In this document: piece by piece, positions 57,633 to 64,000 of the stretch | How the letters are laid out: the number at the start of each line of letters is the position of its first letter | How positions within the stretch are numbered: the stretch's first letter is position 1 | NCBI RefSeq assembly: GCF_016031615.1 | Contig: NZ_JACYXC010000001.1 | Location: forward strand, 4,278,001 to 4,342,000 | Length of the DNA: 64,000 nt | Reading direction: 5' to 3' | Source of the DNA: Streptomyces pactum | GTDB taxonomy: Bacteria > Actinomycetota > Actinomycetes > Streptomycetales > Streptomycetaceae | Notes under the pieces: model-generated | The model's input: the letters and a program-made list of their open reading frames with translations, nothing else | The model's database searches: none | Told to the model about the DNA's origin: nothing | Program-made: the position numbers and the translations under genes

Positions 57633-58265
57633 ATGACCGTCGGACCAGGCGTCGGCACCGGCACCGCGCGTGCCGGTGCGGAGAGCGACGCCTCAGTGAT
57701 CGTTCGGTCCCGGGATGAGCCCGAGGCGTTCGCCGCGCTCTTCGACCGGCACGCCGACGCCGTGCACCGCTACGCCGCCCGCCGCCTCGGCGGCGAGGTC
57801 GCCGACGACCTCGTGGCGGAGACCTTCACCACCGCCTTCCAGCAGCGACATCGCTACGACCCGGCCCGCGGCGCGGGCACCGACGCCCGGCCCTGGCTGT
57901 TCGGCATCGCGACCAACCTGGTCGGCCGGCACCGGCGGGCCGAGGCCCGCCGGTTCAAGGCCATGGCCCGGGTCCCGGCCCTGGTCGACCACGACGAGCC
58001 GCTGGCCGACCGGGCCGCGGACCGGGTGGCGGCGCGGTCCGTACGCCGCGAGCTGGCGGCGGCACTGGCCGCGCTGCCCGCTCGGCACCGGGACGTGCTG
58101 CTGCTGGTGGCCTGGGGGGATCTCGGCTACGAGGAGACGGCCCGGGCCCTCGGGATCCCCGTGGGCACGGTCAGATCGCGGCTGCACCGGGCTCGCGGCA
58201 AGCTGCGCGAAGCATTGGGCGGATCCCATCCGACGGCACTGCGAGAGGTATCCGACCATGAATGA
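57633..58265 (+). CDS. ECF-type RNA polymerase sigma factor
   Basis: 210 residues. Region 2: FAALFDRHADAVHRYAARRLGGEVADDLVAETF. Region 4: LPARHRDVLLLVAWGDLGYEETARALGIPVGTVRSRLHRARGKL, both in outline. An N-terminal Gly/Thr/Ala-rich stretch precedes region 2. ATG 57633 has AGAGGAG. Its stop overlaps the next gene (ATG at 58258 lies inside its last codons), so the two are coupled; the partner is a CU044_5270-type membrane protein, the usual pairing in Streptomyces. Confidence 0.94.
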   Translation: MTVGPGVGTGTARAGAESDASVIVRSRDEPEAFAALFDRHADAVHRYAARRLGGEVADDLVAETFTTAFQQRHRYDPARGAGTDARPWLFGIATNLVGRHRRAEARRFKAMARVPALVDHDEPLADRAADRVAARSVRRELAAALAALPARHRDVLLLVAWGDLGYEETARALGIPVGTVRSRLHRARGKLREALGGSHPTALREVSDHE

Positions 58266-59229
58266 CGAGCTCGAACTCCTGAGGGAGTGGGACGCGGACG
58301 CGGCCCCGCTCACCGGTCCGGCCCGGGACCGGGCCCGGCACCAGCTGCTCAACGCGATGGCCCGCGCGGACCGGCGCCCCGGCCCCGGACCCGGTCGCCG
58401 CCGTGCACTGCGCCTCGCGGTGGCCGCGGTGGCCGCCACGGCGGTGACCGGGACGGCGGTGCTGATCGGCACGGACGGCTCCGGCGGGGGCGGCGCACCG
58501 CGCACGAGCACCCCGCGGCTGGAGAACGCCGCCGCGACGGTGCTGAACGGGGCGGCGGCGTGGGAGCGCGAGCGGGAGAAGGAACCGGTGGCGCCGCGCG
58601 ACGACCAGTTCATCTACTCGAAGCGGATCATCAAGGAGACGGAGCAGAGGACCGGCGAGGTCAAGACCTACACCGACGAGATGTGGGAGTCGGTGGACGT
58701 CTCCAAGCCCTCCTTGTCCATGGAACTGGGCCGTGAGATGTGGGAGGAGCCCGAGGAGGGGGGCGGCGGGGTGTGGCCGCCCCGGAAGTGGAGCGAGCTG
58801 AAGAAGCTGCCCCAGGACCCGGAACAGCTCGTCCTGGCCATCATCTCCCTCGGCTCCCGGCCCGACGGCCGGTCGATCAGCGATCTCGACAAGCTCGACC
58901 GGTACGAGGCCTACTGGCTGCTCGGCGAGCTGCTGAAGAACCCAGTACTGCCCCAGGGACTGCGCCCCGCTGCGTACGAGGCGCTGGCCCTGGTGCCCGG
59001 CATCAAGATGATCCCGGGGGTGAAGGACTCCGCCGGGCGGACCGGGGTGGGGATCGCCTCCACCGAGCGCGGGTCCGCGGAAAGCAAGTACCTGATCTTC
59101 GACCCGGTGTCGTACGAGTTCCTGGGCTTCCGCGACGAGCGGATCTCGGCCTCCGGGAAGAAGACGTACATCCAGCTGTCGCACGTGGTGGACTGGGGGA
59201 TCGTCGACCGGGTGAGGCAGCGCCCGTAG
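58258..59229 (+). CDS. CU044_5270-family membrane protein, probable sigma-factor partner
   Basis: 323 residues: a cytoplasmic N-terminus (MNDELELLREWDADAAPLTGPARDRARHQLL in outline), one membrane helix (ALRLAVAAVAATAVTGTAVLIG) and an extracytoplasmic domain. The latter contains FIYSKRIIKETEQRTGEVKTYTDEMWESVD, LGELLKNPVLPQGLRPAAYEALALVPG and FDPVSYEFLGF. This is the arrangement of CU044_5270-type proteins that are co-transcribed with ECF sigma factors, possibly anti-sigma proteins. No zinc-binding HxxxCxxC is seen. Start ATG 58258 overlaps the sigma gene by eight bases. Confidence 0.9.
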   Translation: MNDELELLREWDADAAPLTGPARDRARHQLLNAMARADRRPGPGPGRRRALRLAVAAVAATAVTGTAVLIGTDGSGGGGAPRTSTPRLENAAATVLNGAAAWEREREKEPVAPRDDQFIYSKRIIKETEQRTGEVKTYTDEMWESVDVSKPSLSMELGREMWEEPEEGGGGVWPPRKWSELKKLPQDPEQLVLAIISLGSRPDGRSISDLDKLDRYEAYWLLGELLKNPVLPQGLRPAAYEALALVPGIKMIPGVKDSAGRTGVGIASTERGSAESKYLIFDPVSYEFLGFRDERISASGKKTYIQLSHVVDWGIVDRVRQRP

Positions 59230-59700
59230 GCGCTGTCCCGCGGGCCGGGACTTCGGGGCCGCGGGCACCGGCAGCCGGTGCCGGCGGCCCCCGAGGTCCG
59301 CCTCCGGGAGGTGAGGTCGGTGGGGATGCCGCGGCCGAGGACCTCGCCGCCCGGCGTCGGCGGGCGCCGCGTCGACACGGCGGTCGGCGTTGAAAACGGC
59401 ATGTCCCCGACGCCGGCAGGGGCAAGGGCCCGGCGTGGCACGGCGGAAGAACCCGCCCACGTGCGGCCGGCGAGACCTCGCTCGCCTTCCGGACACCGGA
59501 CGGCCCGGCGTAGTTCCGTGCGGCTCGGCACGGCTCGGTGCGGCTCGGCACGGTTCGGTGCGGCTCGTGGGCCTGCCGGGTGCCATCGCCCGCGAATGCG
59601 CGTGGGCCGGTCACGGGTCTCCCCAAGGCGGGGCTGGGCGGGGACCCTGGTCGGGACGACGGAACGCGACCGCCCGACGGACCCGATCGGAGGAACCGCC
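59230..59700. other. Spacer upstream of acyl-CoA ligase
   Basis: 470 bp with no supported gene. It carries the tandem repeat at 59521-59567; GGAGG lies eight bases before ATG 59701. Some frames on the minus strand are Arg/Pro-rich artefacts. Confidence 0.45.
59521..59567. repeat. 20-bp tandem repeat CGGCTCGGCACGG(C/T)TCGGTG
   Basis: Two and a third units; each unit is itself a doublet of CGGCTCGG(CA/TG). It is located about 130 bp before the ligase start. Confidence 0.8.
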
Positions 59701-61305
59701 ATGGTGTTCCGCAGTGAGTATCCCGATGTCCCGCCCGTCGATCTGCCCATCCACGACGCCGTGCTCGGCCGCGCCGCCGAGTTCGGCGACCGGCCCGCCC
59801 TGATCGACGGGGCGGACGGCACCACCGTCTCCTACCGCGCGCTCGACCACACCAGCCGGCGGATCGCCGCCGCCCTCGCCGAGGCCGGGGTGCGCAAGGG
59901 GGACGTCCTCGCCCTGCACAGCCCCAACTCGATCGCGTACCCCCAGGTGTTCTACGGGGCCACCCGGGCCGGCGCCGCGGTCACCACCGTGCACCCGCTG
60001 GCCACCGCCCACGAGTTCGCCTCCCAGCTGCGGGACTCCGGCGCGGCGTGGATCGTCACGGTGGCGCCGCTGGTGGAGGTGGCCCGCCAGGCCGCCGAAC
60101 TCGCCGGCGGGGTGCGGGAGGTCTTCGTCTGCGACCGGGCGTCCGGGCACCGTTCGGTACAGGACATGGCGGCGTCCACCGCGCCGGAACCGGTGGTGGA
60201 CATCGACCCCGGCGCCGACCTGGCCGCCCTGCCGTACTCCTCGGGCACCACCGGCACCCCCAAGGGCGTGATGCTCACCCACCGCAGCATCGCCACCAAC
60301 CTGGTGCAGCAGGCCACCCTGGTCCCCGCCGAGGAGGACGACCGGGTCCTGGCGGTACTGCCGTTCTTCCACATCTACGGCCTCACCGTGCTGATGAACG
60401 CCCCGCTGCGGCACGGGGTCCCGGTGGTGGTGCTGCCCCGCTACGACCTGCGCCAGATGCTGACGGCCGTGGAACGGTACCGGGTCACCGCGCTCTACGT
60501 GGCCCCGCCGGTCGTGCTCGCGCTCGCCAAGGACCCCGCGGTGGCCGGGTTCGACCTGTCCTCGCTGCGCTACGTGCTCAGCGCGGCGGCCCCGCTCGAC
60601 GCGGAGCTGGCGGCCGCCTGCGCCCGGCGGCTCGGCGTCCCGCCGCTGCTCCAGGCGTTCGGGATGACGGAACTCTCCCCCGGCTCGCACGCGGTGCCCC
60701 GGTACGCCACGGACGTGCCCCCGGGCACCGTCGGCAAGCTGATGCCCGGCACCGAGATGCGGGTCGTGGCGCCCGGCGGCGGACCCGACGGGGAGCCCGT
60801 GGACCTGGGGCCGGGACAGGACGGGGAGCTCTGGATCCGCGGACCGCAGGTGATGCGCGGCTACCTGGGACGTCCCACCGACACCGCGGCGACGGTGGAC
60901 GCGGACGGCTGGCTGCACACCGGCGACATCGGCCGGATCGACGCCGACGGCTGGGTGTACGTGGTGGACCGGATCAAGGAGCTCATCAAGTACAAGGGCT
61001 ACCAGGTCGCCCCCGCCGAGCTGGAGGCGGTGCTGCTCGGCCACGAGGCGGTGGCCGACGCGGCGGTCATCGGGGTACCGGACGAGGCGGGCGGCGAACT
61101 GCCGGTGGCGTACGTGGTGCGCCGGGAGGGATCCCGGATCACCGCCGACGAGCTGATCGCCTATGTTGCGGGTCGGGTGGCCCCGTACAAGAAGGTGCGG
61201 CGGGTGGAGTTCGTCCCGGCCGTACCGCGGTCCGCCGCGGGCAAGTTGCTGCGCCGGCGACTGCGGGAGGCCGGCGCCAGGGAAGGGAGTCCGACATCTC
61301 CATGA
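59701..61305 (+). CDS. 4-coumarate/cinnamate--CoA ligase-like acyl-CoA ligase
   Basis: 534-residue AMP-forming ligase that activates a carboxylic acid with CoA. P-loop YSSGTTGTPKG at 179-189, FGMTELSPGSH, GWLHTGDIG, KELIKYKGYQVAPAELE, and catalytic Lys515 in SAAGKLLRR. From memory, the counterpart in S. coelicolor (SCO4383) is the cinnamate/4-coumarate:CoA ligase in the same gene setting. Here the neighbours point to a branched or isoprenoid acid as well. ATG 59701 has GGAGG. The stop overlaps the hydratase start (ATGA). Confidence 0.94.
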   Translation: MVFRSEYPDVPPVDLPIHDAVLGRAAEFGDRPALIDGADGTTVSYRALDHTSRRIAAALAEAGVRKGDVLALHSPNSIAYPQVFYGATRAGAAVTTVHPLATAHEFASQLRDSGAAWIVTVAPLVEVARQAAELAGGVREVFVCDRASGHRSVQDMAASTAPEPVVDIDPGADLAALPYSSGTTGTPKGVMLTHRSIATNLVQQATLVPAEEDDRVLAVLPFFHIYGLTVLMNAPLRHGVPVVVLPRYDLRQMLTAVERYRVTALYVAPPVVLALAKDPAVAGFDLSSLRYVLSAAAPLDAELAAACARRLGVPPLLQAFGMTELSPGSHAVPRYATDVPPGTVGKLMPGTEMRVVAPGGGPDGEPVDLGPGQDGELWIRGPQVMRGYLGRPTDTAATVDADGWLHTGDIGRIDADGWVYVVDRIKELIKYKGYQVAPAELEAVLLGHEAVADAAVIGVPDEAGGELPVAYVVRREGSRITADELIAYVAGRVAPYKKVRRVEFVPAVPRSAAGKLLRRRLREAGAREGSPTSP

Positions 61306-62315
61306 ACGACACGAACCCGGCATCGTCCCCCGACCGCCCGGCATCGTCCCCGGGCCCGGCACCGGCCCCCGGCCCGGCAGCGCCACCGCCGCCGGCCGCG
61401 CCGCCGCCGGTTCCGCGATCGGTGCCGCCCGGTCCGGCTCAGGGTGCGCCGGCCGTGCCGGGGCCGGGGGCCGCGGCGGCGGAAGGGGCACCCGGCGCAC
61501 CGGCACCCCCCGGCTCACCGGCGCCCGGCGCACCGGTGGGCGCACCGGCGCCCGGCTCACCGGTCGCGGACGGCCCGCCGCTGGTGCGTATCTACGGGGA
61601 AGGCGGCGTCACCACCCTCACCCTGGACTCGCCGCACAACCGCAACGCCCTGTCCGCCCGGCTGGTTGCCGAACTCCACGCCGGGCTGGCCGCGGCGGCG
61701 GCCGATCCGGGGACCCGGGCCGTGGTGCTCACCCACACCGGCACCACCTTCTGCGCCGGGGCCGACCTGCGCGAGGCCCGGCCCACCGGCCCGCGGGAGC
61801 TGATCGCCCTGCTGCGGGCCGTGGTGGAGCTGCCGGTGCCGGTGGTCGCCCGGATCACCGGGCACGTACGGGCCGGCGGGCTGGGGCTGGTGGGAGCGTG
61901 CGACATCGCCGTGGCGGGCCCGGGGGCGTCCTTCGCCCTCACCGAGGTGCGGCTGGGCCTCGCCCCGGCCGTCATCTCGCTGCCGCTGCTGCCCCGGCTC
62001 GACCCGCGCGCCGCCGCCCGCTACTACCTCACCGGCGAGCGGTTCGACGCGGCCGAGGCGGTACGGATCGGGCTGGTCACCCTCGCCGGGGAGGACGTGG
62101 ACGCGGCGCTCGCCCCGGTGCTGGACGGGCTGCGCCGGGGCTCCCCGCAGGGCCTGGCCGCGTCCAAACGGCTGGTCAGCGCCGGGGTGCTGCGGGCCTT
62201 CGACCGGGACGCCGAGGACCTCGCCGAGCTGTCGGCGCGGCTCTTCGGCTCGGCCGAGGCGCGGGAGGGCATGACGGCGTTCCTGGAGCGCCGGGACCCG
62301 TGGTGGACGGCATGA
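61302..62315 (+). CDS. Enoyl-CoA hydratase, LiuC/AtuE (methyl- or isohexenylglutaconyl-CoA) type
   Basis: 337 residues. The first 90 are a Pro/Ala/Gly extension. The crotonase core has NRNALSA, FCAGADL, GHVRAGGLGLVGACDIA and TEVRLGLAPAVISL. Crotonase Glu144 is replaced by Gly, while the second Glu is kept in TEVRLG. RLGLAPAVIS is, from memory, characteristic of LiuC/AtuE hydratases, which add water to the carboxylase product. It starts inside the ligase stop and overlaps the TetR start by four bases. Confidence 0.92.
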   Translation: MNDTNPASSPDRPASSPGPAPAPGPAAPPPPAAPPPVPRSVPPGPAQGAPAVPGPGAAAAEGAPGAPAPPGSPAPGAPVGAPAPGSPVADGPPLVRIYGEGGVTTLTLDSPHNRNALSARLVAELHAGLAAAAADPGTRAVVLTHTGTTFCAGADLREARPTGPRELIALLRAVVELPVPVVARITGHVRAGGLGLVGACDIAVAGPGASFALTEVRLGLAPAVISLPLLPRLDPRAAARYYLTGERFDAAEAVRIGLVTLAGEDVDAALAPVLDGLRRGSPQGLAASKRLVSAGVLRAFDRDAEDLAELSARLFGSAEAREGMTAFLERRDPWWTA

Positions 62316-63088
62316 GCCGGGACGCGGAACCGGACGCCGGGGCGGGCGCCGGAACCGGCGGCGGGCCGGGCACCGGGCCCGGGGCCGGCCCGGCCACCCG
62401 GTCCGGGCGGGGGACGGGGGCCGGTGCCGGTACGGTCCGCCGTACCGGGCCGGCGCCCCGGCCGGGCGGCGCGCCCAAGCAGGACCGGAGCCGGGCCACC
62501 CGGCAGCGGCTGCTGGCCGCCGCCGTGGACTGCCTCGCCGAGCACGGCTGGGCCGGCTCCACGGTGGCGGTGGTGGCCGAGCGCGCCGGGGTGTCCCGGG
62601 GCGCCGCCCAGCACCACTTCCCCACCCGCGAGGACCTGTTCACCGCGGCGGTCGAGCACGTCGCGGAGCAGCGTTCGGCGGCGCTGCGGGCGCTCGCCCG
62701 GGACCTGCCGCCGGCCGGTTCGGCGGCGCGGACCCGGACCGTCGTGGCGGAGCTGGTCGATCTCTACACCGGCCCGCTGTTCCGGGCCGCGCTCCAGCTG
62801 TGGGTGGCCGCCTCCAACGAGCCGCAGCTGGGCGACCGGGTGGTGGACCTGGAGGCCCGGGTCGGCCGGGAGACGCACCGGATGGCGGTCCAGCTGCTGG
62901 GCGCCGACGAGAGCGTGCCGGGGGTGCGGGAGACCGTACAGGGGCTGCTGGACCTCGGCCGGGGCCTGGGCCTGGCCCATCTGCTCACCGACGACACCGC
63001 CCGCCGCGCCCGGATCGTCGCGCAGTGGGCCCGCCTCCTCGACGAGGCCCTGCCCCCGGCACCCGGCGCCCGGCCCGCCGGACCCTGA
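62312..63088 (+). CDS. TetR-family regulator of the catabolic island
   Basis: 258 residues. A 50-residue Gly/Ala/Thr-rich N-terminus precedes the helix-turn-helix: ATRQRLLAAAVDCLAEHGWAGSTVAVVAERAGVSRGAAQHHFPTREDLF in outline. The C-terminal ligand domain (LYTGPLFRAALQLWVAASNEP) is typical of regulators responding to CoA esters. It is translationally coupled to the hydratase (ATGA). The likely target is the GCAAGCGCGCTTGC palindrome at 46790 and perhaps other sites in the island. Confidence 0.92.
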   Translation: MSRDAEPDAGAGAGTGGGPGTGPGAGPATRSGRGTGAGAGTVRRTGPAPRPGGAPKQDRSRATRQRLLAAAVDCLAEHGWAGSTVAVVAERAGVSRGAAQHHFPTREDLFTAAVEHVAEQRSAALRALARDLPPAGSAARTRTVVAELVDLYTGPLFRAALQLWVAASNEPQLGDRVVDLEARVGRETHRMAVQLLGADESVPGVRETVQGLLDLGRGLGLAHLLTDDTARRARIVAQWARLLDEALPPAPGARPAGP

Positions 63089-63555
63089 CCCACCGGCGTC
63101 CGGCTCCCCGGCGTCCGGCTCCCCGGCTCCGGGGTCCACGGGGCCGGGGTTCCCGGGGCCGGGGTTCCAGGGCGTCCCCGGGGCGGCGGCGTGGTGAGAC
63201 GGCGGCCCGGGGTGCGGCGCGGCCCGCCCGGGTACGGGTGGCCCTCCGCCGCACCGGCTGCCCCCGGGCACGTGGCACGACGTACCGGGCCGATGGCGCG
63301 TACCGCACAGGTGCGTACCGGGCACAGGCGGGTACCGGGGCACGGGCACGTACCGGAGACCCGGAGCGCCCCCGGCCCGGCACCCGGCACGTCCCAGGCA
63401 CTCGGCACCGACGCCCGTACGGACCCCGCCCGTCGCGCCCGCCCGGCTCTCGGCCCCTGGCCCGGCCCCGGACGGGCCTGCCGGGCGCGGGGCGGGACGG
63501 TCCGGCCAGGGCGGCAAACGGACCCGGCGGGCCCGGGCCCGTCCTCGGCGAGGGG
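63089..63555. repeat. Convergent spacer with two pairs of 15-bp tandem repeats
   Basis: CGGCGTCCGGCTCCC occurs at 63094-63108 and 63109-63123. CGGGGCCGGGGTTCC occurs at 63139-63153 and 63154-63168. The first set is partly complementary to the second, so a stable hairpin after the TetR gene is likely. The remaining 380 bp (CGTACCGGGCACAGG-like words) has no gene. Confidence 0.6.
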
Positions 63556-64000
63556 TCAGCTCGGCGAGGAGGCCCCCCGGCGGGCGATCTCCGCGTAGCC
63601 GGCGATCTCCTGCGGGCTCCGCGAGCCGGGCCCGGTGTACCGGGCGGAGGGCCGCACCAGCCGCCCGGTCCGCTTCTGCTCCAGGATGTGCGCGCTCCAC
63701 CCGGCGGTCCGGGCACAGGTGAACATCGAGGTGAACATGTGCGCCGGGACCTCGGCGAAGTCCAGCACGATGGCCGCCCAGAACTCCACGTTGGTGGCGA
63801 GCACCCGGTCCGGGCGCCGGTTGTGCAGCTCCTCCAGGGCGGCCTTCTCCAGCGCCTCGGCGATCTCGTAGCGGGGCGCGCCCAGCTCCCTCGCGGTACG
63901 GCGCAGCACCCGCGCCCGCGGGTCCTCGGCCCGGTAGACCCGGTGGCCGAAGCCCATCAGCCGCTCGCCCCGGTCCAGCGCCTGCCGGACGTAGGCCGCC
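63556..64000 (-). CDS. Citrate synthase, C-terminal fragment (cut by window edge)
   Basis: 148 residues remain. RLMGFGHRVYRAEDPRA carries the active-site His, EFWAAIVLDFAEVPAHMFTSMFTCARTAGW is the conserved block with the Asp after ALE-type spacing, and the end is HILEQKRTGRLVRPSARYTGP. These are citrate synthase (citrate/2-methylcitrate) features. The 5' part lies beyond 64000. From memory it equals the second citrate synthase gene (citA, Rv0889c/SCO4388) that closes the conserved serC-citA segment. Confidence 0.94.
   Translation of the reverse strand, partial: AAYVRQALDRGERLMGFGHRVYRAEDPRARVLRRTARELGAPRYEIAEALEKAALEELHNRRPDRVLATNVEFWAAIVLDFAEVPAHMFTSMFTCARTAGWSAHILEQKRTGRLVRPSARYTGPGSRSPQEIAGYAEIARRGASSPS

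Overview
This is a 64 kb window of very GC-rich chromosomal DNA from a Streptomyces-type actinomycete. The evidence is the near-universal G/C at third codon positions, GTG/ATG starts with GGAGG-type ribosome sites or leaderless TAnnnT-N6-8-start promoters, and a typical actinobacterial core gene set. No rRNA, tRNA, CRISPR array, prophage or insertion sequence was seen. All functions are read from protein sequence; no database search was run.

Left part (1-27 kb), chromosomal backbone. It holds the N-terminus of a HelD-type RNA polymerase-associated ATPase (apparently frameshifted), an XPB-family helicase with its usual partner protein, a membrane protein with a HAAS-like N-terminus, a HAD phosphatase, a cold-shock protein, and the futalosine menaquinone genes mqnB/mqnD, here in one reading frame with the mqnB 5' end out of frame. 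Next come a DUF2771 lipoprotein, an MFS protein with a 31-residue repeat linker, a DUF3027 protein, a 1174-residue sacsin/Hsp90-type ATPase, a CtpE-like P-type ATPase, a DUF2530 protein and an NCS2 purine permease. From memory, the order XPB, partner, csp, DUF2771, MFS, DUF3027, DUF2530, MarR, serC, citrate synthase matches Mycobacterium tuberculosis Rv0861c to Rv0889c, so this is an old conserved segment.

Middle part (27-46.5 kb). It holds a ribbon-helix-helix protein, a MarR/MFS pair, thpR, several small membrane or secreted proteins, an aldo/keto reductase, an SGNH hydrolase, a secreted beta-propeller-like protein, an F420-type oxidoreductase, a TetR-controlled DrrAB-type ABC exporter, serC, and an FAD/Fe-S oxidoreductase whose C-terminal half lies in another frame.

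Right part (46.8-63.1 kb), a catabolic island. A TIGR03084 protein, an AtuA/DUF1446 protein, an MCC/geranyl-CoA-type carboxylase beta and alpha pair, an acyl-CoA dehydrogenase, an acyl-CoA ligase, a LiuC/AtuE-type hydratase and a TetR regulator make up a Liu/Atu-like branched or isoprenoid acyl-CoA pathway without its lyase. A LysR/flavodoxin pair and an ECF sigma/CU044_5270 pair sit inside it. The window ends in a citrate synthase.

Two features recur. Proline/alanine/glycine-rich insertions have expanded many otherwise ordinary proteins and intergenic spacers. Four genes show reading-frame breaks in such low-complexity G-runs, which are either assembly errors or real frameshifts.
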